A DNA stretch of 53,119 nucleotides from NCBI GenBank assembly GCA_903827375.1, contig CAIKHZ010000322.1, forward strand, positions 1 through 53,119. The letters run 5' to 3'. Below the pieces are notes generated by a model that did not search any database, was not told where the DNA came from, and saw only the letters and a list, made by a program, of their open reading frames with translations. Source of the stretch: Akkermansiaceae bacterium. GTDB taxonomy: Bacteria > Verrucomicrobiota > Verrucomicrobiia > Verrucomicrobiales > Akkermansiaceae. A program made the position numbers and the translations under genes. Shown here in pieces: positions 35,651 to 45,400 of this stretch; the stretch's first letter is position 1; each line of letters starts with the position of its first letter.

Positions 35651-37351
35651 ATGACCGACCCCACCCGCACGTTTTCCAGCCCGATGCTAGACGGACCCGA
35701 CAGAGCCCCCAGCCGTGCGATGCTATACGCCGTGGGCTTCAAGAAGGACGACTTTGCCAAGCCGCAGATTGGTATTGCCTCGACCTGGAGCGAAGTGACC
35801 CCCTGCAACGTGCATATCGACAAGCTCGCCCGTGAGTCTTCTAACGGCGTCAATGCTGCCGGCGGCAAGGCGGTCATCTTTAACACGATCACTGTTTCCG
35901 ATGGGATTTCGATGGGCACCGAGGGGATGAAATACTCGCTGGTGTCGCGCGAGGTCATCGCTGATTCCATCGAAACCGTCGTCGGTTGCGAAGGCATGGA
36001 CGGGTTTGTGGCCATCGGTGGTTGCGATAAAAACATGCCCGGTTGCCTGATGGCCATGGCCCGCATGAATCGGCCCGCCGTGTTTGTGTACGGCGGCACG
36101 ATCCTGCCCGGCTGTGCCACGATCAAAGGTGAGACGAAGGATTTGGATATTGTTTCGGTGTTCGAAGCGGTCGGCAAACACGCCAACGGCGAGTACTCGG
36201 ATGCGGAACTCGACACCGTCGAAAGCCACGCCATCCCCGGTGCCGGTTCCTGCGGCGGCATGTACACCGCCAACACCATGGGCAGCGCGATCGAGGCGCT
36301 CGGCATGTCCCTTCCTAACAGCTCATCCCAGAACGCCATCTCCGACGACAAGATGCGCGATTGCTTTGATGCAGGTGCCGCCGTGCTCAATTTGCTCAAA
36401 CTCGGAATCCGCCCGCGCGACATCCTCACCAAGGAGGCGTTTGAAAATGCCATCACCGTGCTCATCACCTTGGGTGGATCGACCAATGCGGTGCTGCACC
36501 TCCCCGCCATCGCCCACGCTGCCGGCATCGAATTGAGCATCGATGACTTCGAGCGAGTCGGCCGCCGCGTGCCGGTGCTCGCCGACCTCAAACCCTCCGG
36601 CAAATACTTCATGTCCGATCTCGTCGCAATCGGGGGCACCCTGCCCCTTATGAAAATGCTGCTGGATGGCGGACTGCTCCACGGCGAGTGCATGACGGTC
36701 ACCGGCCGTACCTTGCGCGAAAACCTGGAAAAACTCGCCCAGCCGTATCCGGCAGGCCAGCAAATCGTCCGCCCGCTGGACAATCCGCTGAAAAAGGACA
36801 GCCACCTGCGCATCCTCTACGGCAATCTGGCCGAAGGCGGTGCCGTCGCCAAAATTTCCGGCAAGGAAGGCGAGGTGTTCACCGGCCATGCCCGCGTTTT
36901 CAATTCCGAGGACGACGCCATGAAAGCCATCCTCGCCAAACTCATCCGCAAAGGCGACGTCATCGTCATCCGCATGGAAGGTCCAAAGGGCGGCCCCGGT
37001 ATGCGCGAAATGCTCGGCCCCACCAGCGCTGTCATGGGCATGGGCCTCGGCAAGGACGTCGCCCTCATCACGGACGGACGATTCTCCGGCGGCAGTCACG
37101 GCTTTGTCGTCGGCCACATCACTCCGGAGGCCTTTGTCGGTGGCATGATTGCCCTACTCCAAGAGGGCGATCAAATCACCATCGATGCCACCACCAACCG
37201 CATCGACGTCATCCTCCACCCGGAGGAAATTGCCCGCCGCCGGGCCGCCTGGATCCAACCGGCACCCCGCTACACCCACGGGGTGCTCGCCAAATACGCC
37301 AAGCTAGTCACCAGCGCCAGCGAAGGCGCCGTGACCGATAAATATCTCTGA
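35651..37351 (+). CDS. ilvD: Dihydroxy-acid dehydratase
   Basis: This cytoplasmic iron-sulfur enzyme makes the 2-keto acids of valine, leucine and isoleucine from dihydroxy acids. The 566-residue length is typical of the shorter (fungal and many bacterial) class. Signature stretches are visible: [19 protein letters not shown] and [14 protein letters not shown] (cluster Cys residues), KSSCNV-like [13 protein letters not shown], and [20 protein letters not shown] chose ATG 35651 ([20 protein letters not shown]) because the family N-terminus starts there; the open frame continues upstream to 35387 but crosses the promoter. A sigma-70 promoter for the next gene lies right after its stop. Confidence 0.95.
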   Translation: MTDPTRTFSSPMLDGPDRAPSRAMLYAVGFKKDDFAKPQIGIASTWSEVTPCNVHIDKLARESSNGVNAAGGKAVIFNTITVSDGISMGTEGMKYSLVSREVIADSIETVVGCEGMDGFVAIGGCDKNMPGCLMAMARMNRPAVFVYGGTILPGCATIKGETKDLDIVSVFEAVGKHANGEYSDAELDTVESHAIPGAGSCGGMYTANTMGSAIEALGMSLPNSSSQNAISDDKMRDCFDAGAAVLNLLKLGIRPRDILTKEAFENAITVLITLGGSTNAVLHLPAIAHAAGIELSIDDFERVGRRVPVLADLKPSGKYFMSDLVAIGGTLPLMKMLLDGGLLHGECMTVTGRTLRENLEKLAQPYPAGQQIVRPLDNPLKKDSHLRILYGNLAEGGAVAKISGKEGEVFTGHARVFNSEDDAMKAILAKLIRKGDVIVIRMEGPKGGPGMREMLGPTSAVMGMGLGKDVALITDGRFSGGSHGFVVGHITPEAFVGGMIALLQEGDQITIDATTNRIDVILHPEEIARRRAAWIQPAPRYTHGVLAKYAKLVTSASEGAVTDKYL

Positions 37352-37361
37352 AAAACAATGC

Positions 37362-37390
37362 TTGCCAAGTCGGGGATCGGCCCATATCCT
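37362..37390 (+). promoter_or_regulatory. Sigma-70 promoter of the RRM protein gene
   Basis: TTGCCA (37362-37367), an exact 17-bp spacer and TATCCT (37385-37390). The transcript would carry a leader of about 98 bases, with the small dyad CGCGTTAGAACGCG at about 37413-37426. Confidence 0.65.
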
Positions 37391-37494
37391 CCCCGCGTTC
37401 TTTTCGCAACCACGCGTTAGAACGCGCTTCGTCTGGTCTTGTGCGCCATGGTCTCAGGAAGTGTTATTTGAAATGGCGTTTAATATTGAAGCAA

Positions 37495-37977
37495 ATGGAC
37501 ATCTACGTGGGCAACCTGCCCTACACCGCCACAGAAGAGGACGTTACTGGTCTCTTCGCCGCATACGGACCCGTTGACCGGGTGAAAATCATCACCGACC
37601 GTGAAACCGGGCGATCCAAGGGATTCGCCTTCGTGACCATCGGTGACCAAGCCCAGTTGAATGCTGCCATCGAAGCGCTCAACGGCTACGACTACCAAGG
37701 CCGCGCCCTGCGTGTGAATGCCTCGGAACCTAAAGAACCACGCCCTAGCGGCGGCGGCGGCGGCTATGGCGGCGGCGGCGGCGGTGGTGGCGGCTATGGC
37801 GGCGAACGTCGCGGTGGCGGTGGCGGCGGCGGCTACAAAGGTGGCGGCGGTGGCGGCTACAAAGGTGGCGGCGGCGGCGGTGGCTACAAAGGCGGTGGCG
37901 GCGGCGATCGTCGTGGCGGCGGCGGCTACAAAGGCGGCGGCGGTGGCGGTGGCGGTGGTGGTGGTGGCTGGGATTGA
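37495..37977 (+). CDS. Glycine-rich RNA-binding protein with one RRM domain
   Basis: The start is ATG 37495 (MDIYVGNLPYTATEEDV). The 160-residue protein has one RNA-recognition motif in residues 1-80, with RNP2 IYVGNL and RNP1 KGFAFVTI, and a Gly-rich tail with repeated Y-K-G-G-G-G and R-R-G-G-G units. The domain order matches the bacterial and plant cold-induced glycine-rich RNA-binding proteins, which act as RNA chaperones. The long leader and solo promoter fit a regulated cold or stress gene, by inference. The tail is coded almost only by GGC and GGT, making the DNA highly repetitive from 37750 to 37975. A terminator follows. Confidence 0.93.
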   Translation: MDIYVGNLPYTATEEDVTGLFAAYGPVDRVKIITDRETGRSKGFAFVTIGDQAQLNAAIEALNGYDYQGRALRVNASEPKEPRPSGGGGGYGGGGGGGGGYGGERRGGGGGGGYKGGGGGGYKGGGGGGGYKGGGGGDRRGGGGYKGGGGGGGGGGGGWD

Positions 37978-38006
37978 TCTTCCCGCTGCGCTCTGAATTC
38001 AACATG

Positions 38007-38043
38007 AAATGCCCGATTCTCACGCTGAGGGTCGGGCATTTTC
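38007..38043 (+). terminator. Rho-independent terminator after the RRM gene
   Basis: AAATGCCCGA (38007-38016) pairs with TCGGGCATTT (38032-38041), followed by TCTATT. Confidence 0.8.
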
Positions 38044-38074
38044 TATTGATGTTAGGTCAAACCGCAAAAAACCC

Positions 38075-38159
38075 TTGCAAAGCAGCATGCCCCGCCTCCA
38101 TCCTCGCCGTAGAAGCCGAGCAACCATGCCGCTGAAGCCACAGGGGCGCTTGGTTTTTT
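38075..38159 (+). ncRNA. Candidate very short transcription unit (promoter followed at once by a terminator)
   Basis: An A-rich stretch precedes TTGCAA (38075-38080); after 18 bp comes CATCCT (38099-38104). The predicted transcript starts near 38111 and runs only about 49 bases. It ends in a hairpin (AACCA at 38122-38126 with TGGTT at 38151-38155, GCC with GGC, CTG with CAG) and a T-run (38154-38159). It could be a tiny RNA, an attenuator for the acyl-CoA dehydrogenase gene, or the scar of a deleted gene. The terminator is better supported than the promoter. Confidence 0.3.
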
Positions 38160-38264
38160 GAGTTTCACCAGTTATTGCTAACCGCCAGCTCCTGACAACT
38201 GATATCTCTATCTGCCAAGCACAGCATCCTTCCCGATCCTATTTTCCCGATCCCACACACGACC

Positions 38265-40496
38265 ATGGCCGCTACTGACACACCTCCGACCCTCCAGACA
38301 CTTCCCTCCGACCAGATTCGGGCTCTACAGTGGCGCTTTGCCGAGCGCTTTGATTTGACGATGCTGATTCAATCCGTGCGTCCGGTGGCCCGCGGTCCGG
38401 TGGCGCGGCTCGTCGCCCAGGGGGGGCGCAACACGCATGATTGGACGGAGGAAAAGAACGCGTTGCTAGCCGTTTATGATGAAAGCGGCATCACCGCAGC
38501 CTTCCTCTCGCCAGACCAAGGCGGCTTCATTGAAGGCCCGAAAAACCTAGCCCTCGCCCTCGTTGCCTTCGAACTCTCATGGGTCGATGCCGGTGCCGCT
38601 ACCTGCAGCCTCGCCAGCAACCTCGGCGTCGCCCCCATCCATGAGCGCGGTACCCCGGAGCAAGTCGCTCATTACCTGCCCCGCGTCTGCCCGCCTGCTC
38701 CCGGCGAGACCCGCGAGGCCACCCGCGTCGCTTTCGCACTCACCGAGCCGATTCCTTTCGTCGGGGTGGAAACCGGTTTGCTAGGCGGTAAAATGCGTGT
38801 CATTGCTTGGGAAGACGGCCAGGAGCCGGTTCTTCACATCGACAAGCGTGGGCGGTTCATCACCAACATGGACTTTGCCAATGTGGTCACTGCGGCGGTT
38901 GATTCTGCCGATCCGCGGATCAAGGGCAGTTGCATTGTGATTCTCGAAAAAAGCGACCCCGGCCTATGGGATTCTGGAGTGCCGACCCGCAAGATGGTCC
39001 ACCAGCTTTCTTCCACCTGCGATCCGGTGTTCAATCTCACCGTGCCCGCCTCGCGCATCGTCGGCGGTTACACCGTCAAGGATGGAGTGATTATTCCCAA
39101 TTTCAGCCACAGCGACGTCATTGAAGCCGTGTTCCGCCGCACCCGCGTGACCGTCGGCCTGATGACTTCCGCCAAATTGCTTTCAGCCGTCGAACCCATC
39201 ATCCGCTACCAACGCAGTCGTTTCCGCGGGGGTGAAACTGGTGCGCCCGGTTCGCCCCGTTACGACCTCGGTCTGCAGACGAAGCAGGATGTGCTGCACC
39301 GCTTGGTGGATATTTGGGCCACCGGCGAGGCCGGTGCCGCACTTGGATTTGAAACCGCCCGCCTGTTTGACAAGCTCGATCCGCTCGACCGGCAAAAAGA
39401 CCGCCTGTTTGCCGAGCAAGGGCTCAGCGGTCGGAGCGCCTTGAAGGCCATGGCACGCATTCAGGAGGACGCTGCGGATTGCATTCAACTGCGCCGTCAG
39501 CCCGAGGCCAACCGTGACAACACCCGGCTTGATTTGCTCGAAGCTAATTTGCTGGTGCAATACGCCATCCTGGATGCTCAGGCCAACGTCCTTTGCCCGG
39601 CCTGCAAACTTTGGAATACCGGCCACGGAGCCACCATCATGCGTGAGGCGATCAGCCTGATGGGCGGCTACGGCATCACGGAGGATTGCCCCGGATTTTT
39701 GCCTCACAAATGGATGGATGCCCAGTTGGAAGCCACCTACGAAGGGCCCGAAGCCGTCCAACGCCGCCAACTCTCGGTCACCATGACCAACAGCCTGTTC
39801 ATCGCCCAGTTCGAGGGTTGGATCAAGGACCTCAAGACCATCGCCTCCGAGCAACCCACCACCGGTGCCTGCGCTCTCGGCTCCGCCATGGCGCTGTGGC
39901 TGTGGACCATGCGCTACCTCCAAACCGCCACCGATGGCAATGGCAGCAAACTCTATCAATCCAACCGCCAGGGCGTCACCTTCCCACTCGCCGACGCCCT
40001 TTGCTGGCTTCTGGCCTCCCGCCAGCAAATCCTCGATATCGTCGATCTCGCGAAAAATGCCGCAGCCGATCCCTCGGTCGCCGAGGAACTGCCTGGTACC
40101 CTCGCTTTTTTCAGCGACCTCTGCCACGTCCAGTCCGCCCGCGCCGCTGGCGAAACCGCCCGCATTTGCAGTGAACTGGTGTTTGGTTACAGCTTGCATC
40201 CGGAATGGACCGCCCAGGCCTGTGCCGCCTGCTACGGCAGCACCGAACTCGACGAGCTCGAAGGGATCATGCCCGGCATTGCCAGCGGTGCCTGCGGCGT
40301 CGCTGATATCACCCCCGACGGCAAATCCCACCCCGACAAGGCTGGCCCCTGCCCGGACACCAGCCGCCTGCAAGCATTCTTGCGCATGCGTTCCAAGCTC
40401 GACGGTTGCCTTTACGGCTTCGGTCTGGCCAAAGACCGCGCCGCCAACGCCCTCACCAGCGTGATGATCCCAGAAGCCCTGGATTATCCGCAATAA
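38265..40496 (+). CDS. Large acyl-CoA dehydrogenase family flavoprotein
   Basis: The 743-residue protein is an acyl-CoA dehydrogenase with an extra C-terminal part of about 190 residues. It should oxidise an acyl-CoA with FAD and pass electrons to ETF. Seen in order are the N-terminal helical region (LAVYDESGITAAFLSPDQGG), the central beta domain (RVAFALTEP, FITNMDFANVVTAAVDSADP) and the C-terminal catalytic region (REAISLMGGYGITEDCPGFL, then WMDAQLEATYEGPEAVQRRQ). The Glu in Y-E-G is the expected catalytic base. The extra C-terminal domain (SLHPEWTAQACAACYG, DELEGIMPGIASGACG) is of unknown role. It is 89 bp from the ETF-QO-like gene on the same strand, and etfBA lies 12 kb upstream. Confidence 0.87.
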   Translation: MAATDTPPTLQTLPSDQIRALQWRFAERFDLTMLIQSVRPVARGPVARLVAQGGRNTHDWTEEKNALLAVYDESGITAAFLSPDQGGFIEGPKNLALALVAFELSWVDAGAATCSLASNLGVAPIHERGTPEQVAHYLPRVCPPAPGETREATRVAFALTEPIPFVGVETGLLGGKMRVIAWEDGQEPVLHIDKRGRFITNMDFANVVTAAVDSADPRIKGSCIVILEKSDPGLWDSGVPTRKMVHQLSSTCDPVFNLTVPASRIVGGYTVKDGVIIPNFSHSDVIEAVFRRTRVTVGLMTSAKLLSAVEPIIRYQRSRFRGGETGAPGSPRYDLGLQTKQDVLHRLVDIWATGEAGAALGFETARLFDKLDPLDRQKDRLFAEQGLSGRSALKAMARIQEDAADCIQLRRQPEANRDNTRLDLLEANLLVQYAILDAQANVLCPACKLWNTGHGATIMREAISLMGGYGITEDCPGFLPHKWMDAQLEATYEGPEAVQRRQLSVTMTNSLFIAQFEGWIKDLKTIASEQPTTGACALGSAMALWLWTMRYLQTATDGNGSKLYQSNRQGVTFPLADALCWLLASRQQILDIVDLAKNAAADPSVAEELPGTLAFFSDLCHVQSARAAGETARICSELVFGYSLHPEWTAQACAACYGSTELDELEGIMPGIASGACGVADITPDGKSHPDKAGPCPDTSRLQAFLRMRSKLDGCLYGFGLAKDRAANALTSVMIPEALDYPQ

Positions 40497-40542
40497 GACG
40501 CAAGCAATCATAAAACGGGATGGATGAGCTTCGAGGAGGACG

Positions 40543-40572
40543 CATATCCGCTTGAAACTTGAAACTTGAAAT
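40543..40572 (+). repeat. Short TTGAAAC heptanucleotide repeat
   Basis: CTTGAAACTTGAAACTTGAA gives three units of a 7-base repeat just before the start codon of the ETF-QO-like gene (ATG 40586). Confidence 0.7.
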
Positions 40573-40585
40573 CAGTAGCGCCATC

Positions 40586-42439
40586 ATGACAGATCCCATC
40601 GACCGTCCGCAAATGGAAGCCGACATCGTCTGCGTAGGCTTCGGCCCGGCGTCTGGCGGGTTCCTAACAAAACTTGCAGCCGCTGTCCTCAACCCCGACG
40701 GCAGTCCTGCACTGGAAAGCCCGTCGATGCCAGGTATGCCGCTGCAAGTGATGTGTTACGAGCGCGCCGATGACATCGGCCTCGGCGTCTCGGGCATCGT
40801 CACCAATGCCAAAAGCTTGCGCGAGTCATTCCCCGATTTGGACCCCGCCCAAATCCCCATGGCCACCCCGGTCACCGACGAGAAAATTCTCTACCTGCTC
40901 GACCCGGTCGGGGCCAGTCGCCGACCGCTGAGCATGCGGCTGGCCGACAAGGCGATCCGCGCTCTGGGTGGCGTCATCGGCGTGAAACATGACGCCATGG
41001 AATTGCCGTGGACTCCGTCGTTCCTCAACAAACACGGCGGCTTGGTCCTCTCCATGGGCCAGTTCACCCAGTGGGCCGGTAGCCAGGTCATGGCCAGCGG
41101 TGCCGTCCAAATCTGGCCCGGCAGCCCCGTCGGCGAAGCCATCATCGACGGCGACTCAGTGGTAGGTGTTAGGCTGTTGGACCAGGGTGTCACCAAGGAC
41201 GGCCAGCCCGGCGATGGTTACATGCCCGGCATGGATGTGCGTGCGCCGCTGACCGTGGTGGCGGACGGACCAGTCGGTGCGGTGGGCCAACAACTCGACG
41301 AGCACTTTGGCATGCCTAACGGTCATCATCTGCACGATTGGGCGCTGGGCATGAAGTTTGTGGTGGATCTGCCCGAATCCTGCGACCTTGCCGTCGGCAC
41401 CGTGCTCCACACCATCGGCTATCCAGAACCCGAGATTTTTGGGTTCCTCTACGTCCATCCTGACCGCGTGGCCTCGCTTGGCATCTTCGTCCCCTCGTGG
41501 TTCGATAACCCCGCCCGAACCGCCTACCGCTATCTCCAACATTGGATGATGCATCCCTATCTGTGGCGCCACCTCAAGGGCGGACGCCTCCGCTCTTGGG
41601 GGGCCAAATCCCTCCAGGAATCCGGCCGCCGCGGCGAACCACACCTCACCGGCAACGGCTACGCCCGCATTGGCGAAGGCAGCGGTTCCACCAATGTTCT
41701 AACTAACTCAGGGGTCGATGAAGCCTGGGCCACCGGCGTCCAACTCGCCGAGGCCGTCATCGAATTGCTCAAAGTCGGCAAGCCCTTCACCAAGGGCAAC
41801 CTCGAAGCCACCTACGTCGCCAACCGCCGCGCCAGTTGGGTCGATGCCGAATCTCGAATCGCTGAAAAAGCCCGCGACGGCTTCCAGCGCGGAGTGGTCC
41901 CCGGTCTCATTGGCACCATGCTCACCGGCCTCACCAAGGGCGTTCTCGCCATGCCAGGCCGCCCCGGTGCACCCCACACCCGCGTCCCAGCCCCGGCCGA
42001 CTACTATGCGGGTCGTATTTCAAAGGAGGACCTCGCCGCCATCCGCAGGGATTGCGATACCAAGGGCATTGCTGCCAGCGGCGTGCTGATGGACCGGGTC
42101 GGCTGGCCGGCCATCCCATTCGACGGCGAATTGTTAGTTTCCCATCAGGATGCGCTTCTGATGGGTGGCAAGGTCCAGGCACCGTCGGGCTATGCCGACC
42201 ACGTGGTGTTTCTCTATCCAAGCGAGTGTGAATCCTGCGCCAGCAAAATCTGTGTGGAAATGTGTTCCGGCCAGGCTATCACTCCCAGTGAGAACGGCCG
42301 CCCTCTGTTTGACCGTGAAAAGTGCATTCACTGCGGTGCCTGCCTCTGGAATTGCGCCAAAGCCCATCCAAAAACCCCGGAACACACTCGCGTCAGTTTT
42401 CGCGCCGGTACCGGCGGTCTGCACTCCGCCGAAAATTAG
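40586..42439 (+). CDS. ETF-quinone oxidoreductase-like flavoprotein with a C-terminal ferredoxin domain
   Basis: The start is ATG 40586 (MTDPIDRPQMEADIVCVGF). The 617-residue protein has an N-terminal FAD-binding motif (IVCVGFGPASGGFLTKL), the region FLYVHPDRVASLGIFVPSW, and a second FAD segment near NGYARIGEGSGSTNV. The C-terminus resembles the ETF-QO iron-sulfur domain, with a CESCASKICVEMC cluster followed by CIHCGACLWNC. The family takes electrons from reduced ETF and reduces quinone at the membrane. It follows the acyl-CoA dehydrogenase gene by 89 bp, so the pair probably works together with EtfAB. A TTGAAAC repeat covers the normal Shine-Dalgarno region. Confidence 0.88.
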   Translation: MTDPIDRPQMEADIVCVGFGPASGGFLTKLAAAVLNPDGSPALESPSMPGMPLQVMCYERADDIGLGVSGIVTNAKSLRESFPDLDPAQIPMATPVTDEKILYLLDPVGASRRPLSMRLADKAIRALGGVIGVKHDAMELPWTPSFLNKHGGLVLSMGQFTQWAGSQVMASGAVQIWPGSPVGEAIIDGDSVVGVRLLDQGVTKDGQPGDGYMPGMDVRAPLTVVADGPVGAVGQQLDEHFGMPNGHHLHDWALGMKFVVDLPESCDLAVGTVLHTIGYPEPEIFGFLYVHPDRVASLGIFVPSWFDNPARTAYRYLQHWMMHPYLWRHLKGGRLRSWGAKSLQESGRRGEPHLTGNGYARIGEGSGSTNVLTNSGVDEAWATGVQLAEAVIELLKVGKPFTKGNLEATYVANRRASWVDAESRIAEKARDGFQRGVVPGLIGTMLTGLTKGVLAMPGRPGAPHTRVPAPADYYAGRISKEDLAAIRRDCDTKGIAASGVLMDRVGWPAIPFDGELLVSHQDALLMGGKVQAPSGYADHVVFLYPSECESCASKICVEMCSGQAITPSENGRPLFDREKCIHCGACLWNCAKAHPKTPEHTRVSFRAGTGGLHSAEN

Positions 42440-42443
42440 TCTC

Positions 42444-42463
42444 AAGTCCCGAGCCCGGGGCTT
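42444..42463. terminator. Hairpin between the convergent ETF-QO-like and autotransporter-repeat genes
   Basis: AAGTCCC (42444-42450) pairs with GGGGCTT (42457-42463), with one G-T pair, around a 6-base loop. Its end touches the minus-strand stop codon. Confidence 0.45.
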
Positions 42464-45400
42464 ACGGAGCTATGACGACCTTGAGGCGGGCGAATTTCGC
42501 AGTCTCCGGTGATTGCGGCAGGGTGAGGGTGACGGTGTCGAATCCGATGGTCGGGGAATCCTTGACGATGGTCACGCCGGGACTTGAGCTGGCGGTGTCG
42601 GTACCCACTGTGTAAGTGTCCGGCCAAGTGACTAGGTTGGTGCCCACTTCAACCCCGACGGTGGTGGTGGCGTTGATAGACTTCTGGTCGCGAACGAAGT
42701 TGAAGAGCAGATTGCCGCCGGTGGTGGAGGTTTTCGGCAGTTTGCCGAAGTCGTTGGTGTCCTTGGTGCCACCGAGCACATATTCCGCACCGTTGCTCAC
42801 GCCATCGCCGTCATAGTCATCAGCCGCTGTGCCGCTCGGCGCGTTAGTGGTGGCCCAACTGGCGTAACCCACAGCGTTGACGGCAATCGTTGTGTCGTCG
42901 GCAATGGTCGAGGTCGTGATCATTGTGTTGCCAATGATATCCTTCAGGTCGGCTCCGGCATTGATCTGGAGAATGAGAGTGCCTGGGCCGGTCGGCGTGG
43001 TCTGCACAGTGAAGACCCCCGGCGTATGAGCGTTCGGGGTGACCGCGCCGATGCTGACGGCCGCAGTGCCTGCATTGCCGAAATCGGCGGCGCTGAGCGT
43101 GCTCGCATCCATGTCCTTGTTGAAGGTCACGGTGTAGGTCACCAAAGTGCCCGGTTCAACCGGGCCACCGGCCTTATCATCGACGATGCCGACGACAGCT
43201 GGTGGGCTATCGTCGTCATAAACGATGGTGAGAGTTCCCGACCAAGCGGCTTCGCTGTAGTCGTTTCCGACGGACACTTGAACGGTGCTCAGATCGATGG
43301 GAGCGAGGCTCGCCCAAGCGGCTTGGGTTTTCGTGTCGATCACTGTGGCCGGAGGGCCGCTGTCGCCGTTGGCCCAACCTGAAAGATTCCCATAGTCGAG
43401 GGCCAGGGCAACGGTGCCGATCGCATTGTAGCCGCCGACCTGCAGACGCGCGGCGGTGCTGGGGGACTGCGGTGTGGGATCGATGTAAACACAGAGTTGC
43501 GATGCCCAGTCATCCGTCGTTGGATCTGTGCCGACGTTCTCGATTTTGGCATTGGCTGAAACGGCTCTGAGGATCGAGCCGACGGGAAGGGTTCCCTTTG
43601 CGATCCATGGCAACAAACCGGCAACACCCGACTCGATGGTTGTGCAGGCGGGACTGCTCCCCAGTTGATAGGTTCTCGTCACTTCCCGGTGAACTGCGAG
43701 GGTCGTGTCATCGGCAATGGCAGAGGTCGTGACCATAGCGTCGCCTGCGATATCCTTCAGGTTGGCACCGGCATTGACCTTGAGGATGAGGGTTCCAGTG
43801 TTGGTCGGCGTGGCCTGGACGGTGAAGATTCCCGGCGTGTGGGCGTTCGCGGTGACGGCACCGATGGTGACGGGGGCGGTGCCCGCGTTGCCGAAGTCGG
43901 CGGCGATGAGCGTATTCGCATCCATGTCCTTGTTAAAGGTCAGGGTGTAGGTCACCAAGGTGTTTGGCGTGAGCGGGCCACCTGCCTTGTCATCGACGAT
44001 GCTGACCAGTGCCGGTGGGCTGTTGTCGTCATAGACGATGGTGAGGGTTCCCGACCAGGCGGCTTCACTATAATCGTTGCCGACGGACACTTGGGCGCTG
44101 CTCAGGTCAACGGCTCCGAGGCTGGCCCATGCGGCTTCGGTTTTCGTGTCGATCACCGTGGCCGGAGGGCCGCTGTCGCCGTTGGCCCAACCTGAAAGAT
44201 TCCCATAGTCGAGGGCCAGGGCGACGGTGCCGATTGCATTGTAGCCGCCGACCTGCAGACGCGCGGCGGTGCCGGGAGACTGAGGTGTGGGATCGATGTA
44301 AACACTGAGTTGCGATGCCCAGTCATCCGTAGTTGGATCCGTACCGACGTTCTCAATTTTGGCATTGATTGAAACTGATCTGAGGATCGAGCCGACGGGC
44401 AGGGTTCCCTTTGCGATCCACGGTAACAAACCGGCGACATCATTCTCGAGGGTTGTGAGGGCGGGACTGGTTCCAAGGCTGAAGGTCCTGGTTACTTGCC
44501 GGGGAACCGCAATCGTCGTGCCATCGAGAAGGGCTGTGGTGGTGTCCAGATGATTGCCCGCCAGGTCCGTTAGGACAGCACTGGCATGGATCATGAGCTG
44601 GAGGGTTCCGCTGCTGGTCGGTGTGACCGAGACGGTGAAAACTCCGGGAGAGATCTGGGTGATCGTGCCGATGGTGACGCTCGCTGTCCCCGCGTTGCCG
44701 AAGTCTGTGGCGACAACCGTGCCAGCCGCCATGGCCTCGCTGAAGGTTACCGTGTAGGTCACCGAGGTGTTTGGGGCGACCGGGCCGCCACCTTTGTTAT
44801 TAACGATGCTCGCCAGCGTCGGCGGAGTCGTGTCGGGTGGGCTGGCCACAAGTTCAAGGTCGGTGCCGACGATCTGCAGGGTGCAGGGAAGGGCACCGAT
44901 CGTCCCGCTGAGGTCGCTGCTGTCGAGCGTGCCGCTGATGCCGCCGCTGGTGATCAGCTTGTAGGTGCCGACCTGCAGGCCGCCGAGGTTGCTGAACACA
45001 AAGTCACTGAAGCCAAGCACACCCGAGCCTAGGGTCAGGGTGCCGGTCACCGCGATTTTGTCATTGGGATTGGCCAGCGCGTCGAGTTGGAAGACGAGCT
45101 TGCCCGCGCCGCCGTTGGCTGGGGCGGAAATGTTGAGGTTGCCGCCGATCGTGAGGGTGTCGGCCGAGGAACCTCCGGGTGAGAGGCTGCCGGCGGCTGC
45201 GACGGTCACGTTGCCGTTGATTGTGCCGTTGCCGCCGAGGGTGCCGCCGTTGACCGCAACTGCGCTGCCGGCAGCCAGTGAGCCGGGGTTGCTGACTAAC
45301 AGGGTGCCGTTTGAAACCGTGGTTGCGCCGCTGTAGGTGTTCACGCCGGAGAGCGTCCAGGTACCCCCGCCGTTCTTGGTGAGGCTCAGAACGCCTGCAC

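Noticed and set aside
35167..36813. Long open frame on the minus strand opposite ilvD (548 codons)
   Set aside because: It is antisense to the well-supported ilvD gene, is Ser/Arg/Pro-rich, and shows no family features. It is a by-product of GC-rich codon use.
37750..37975. Repetitive tract as a possible CRISPR array
   Set aside because: There are no repeat-spacer units; the periodicity comes from Gly codons. No other CRISPR-like array was seen in the window.
37745..38023. His/Arg-rich frame opposite the glycine-rich tail of the RRM gene
   Set aside because: It is only the reverse reading of GGC/GGT repeats.
38046..38264. Possible tRNA gene between the RRM and acyl-CoA dehydrogenase genes
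   Set aside because: No T-loop consensus (GGTTC-AA-TCC type), acceptor pairing or CCA end could be found.
39183..40511. Long minus-strand open frame (442 codons) opposite the acyl-CoA dehydrogenase gene
   Set aside because: The plus-strand gene has clear motifs; the antisense translation is Gly/Ala-rich without recognisable domains.
44359..44757. Plus-strand frames inside the giant autotransporter-repeat gene
   Set aside because: They are Val/Pro-rich shadows of Thr/Gly-rich minus-strand repeats, with no start signals or family matches.
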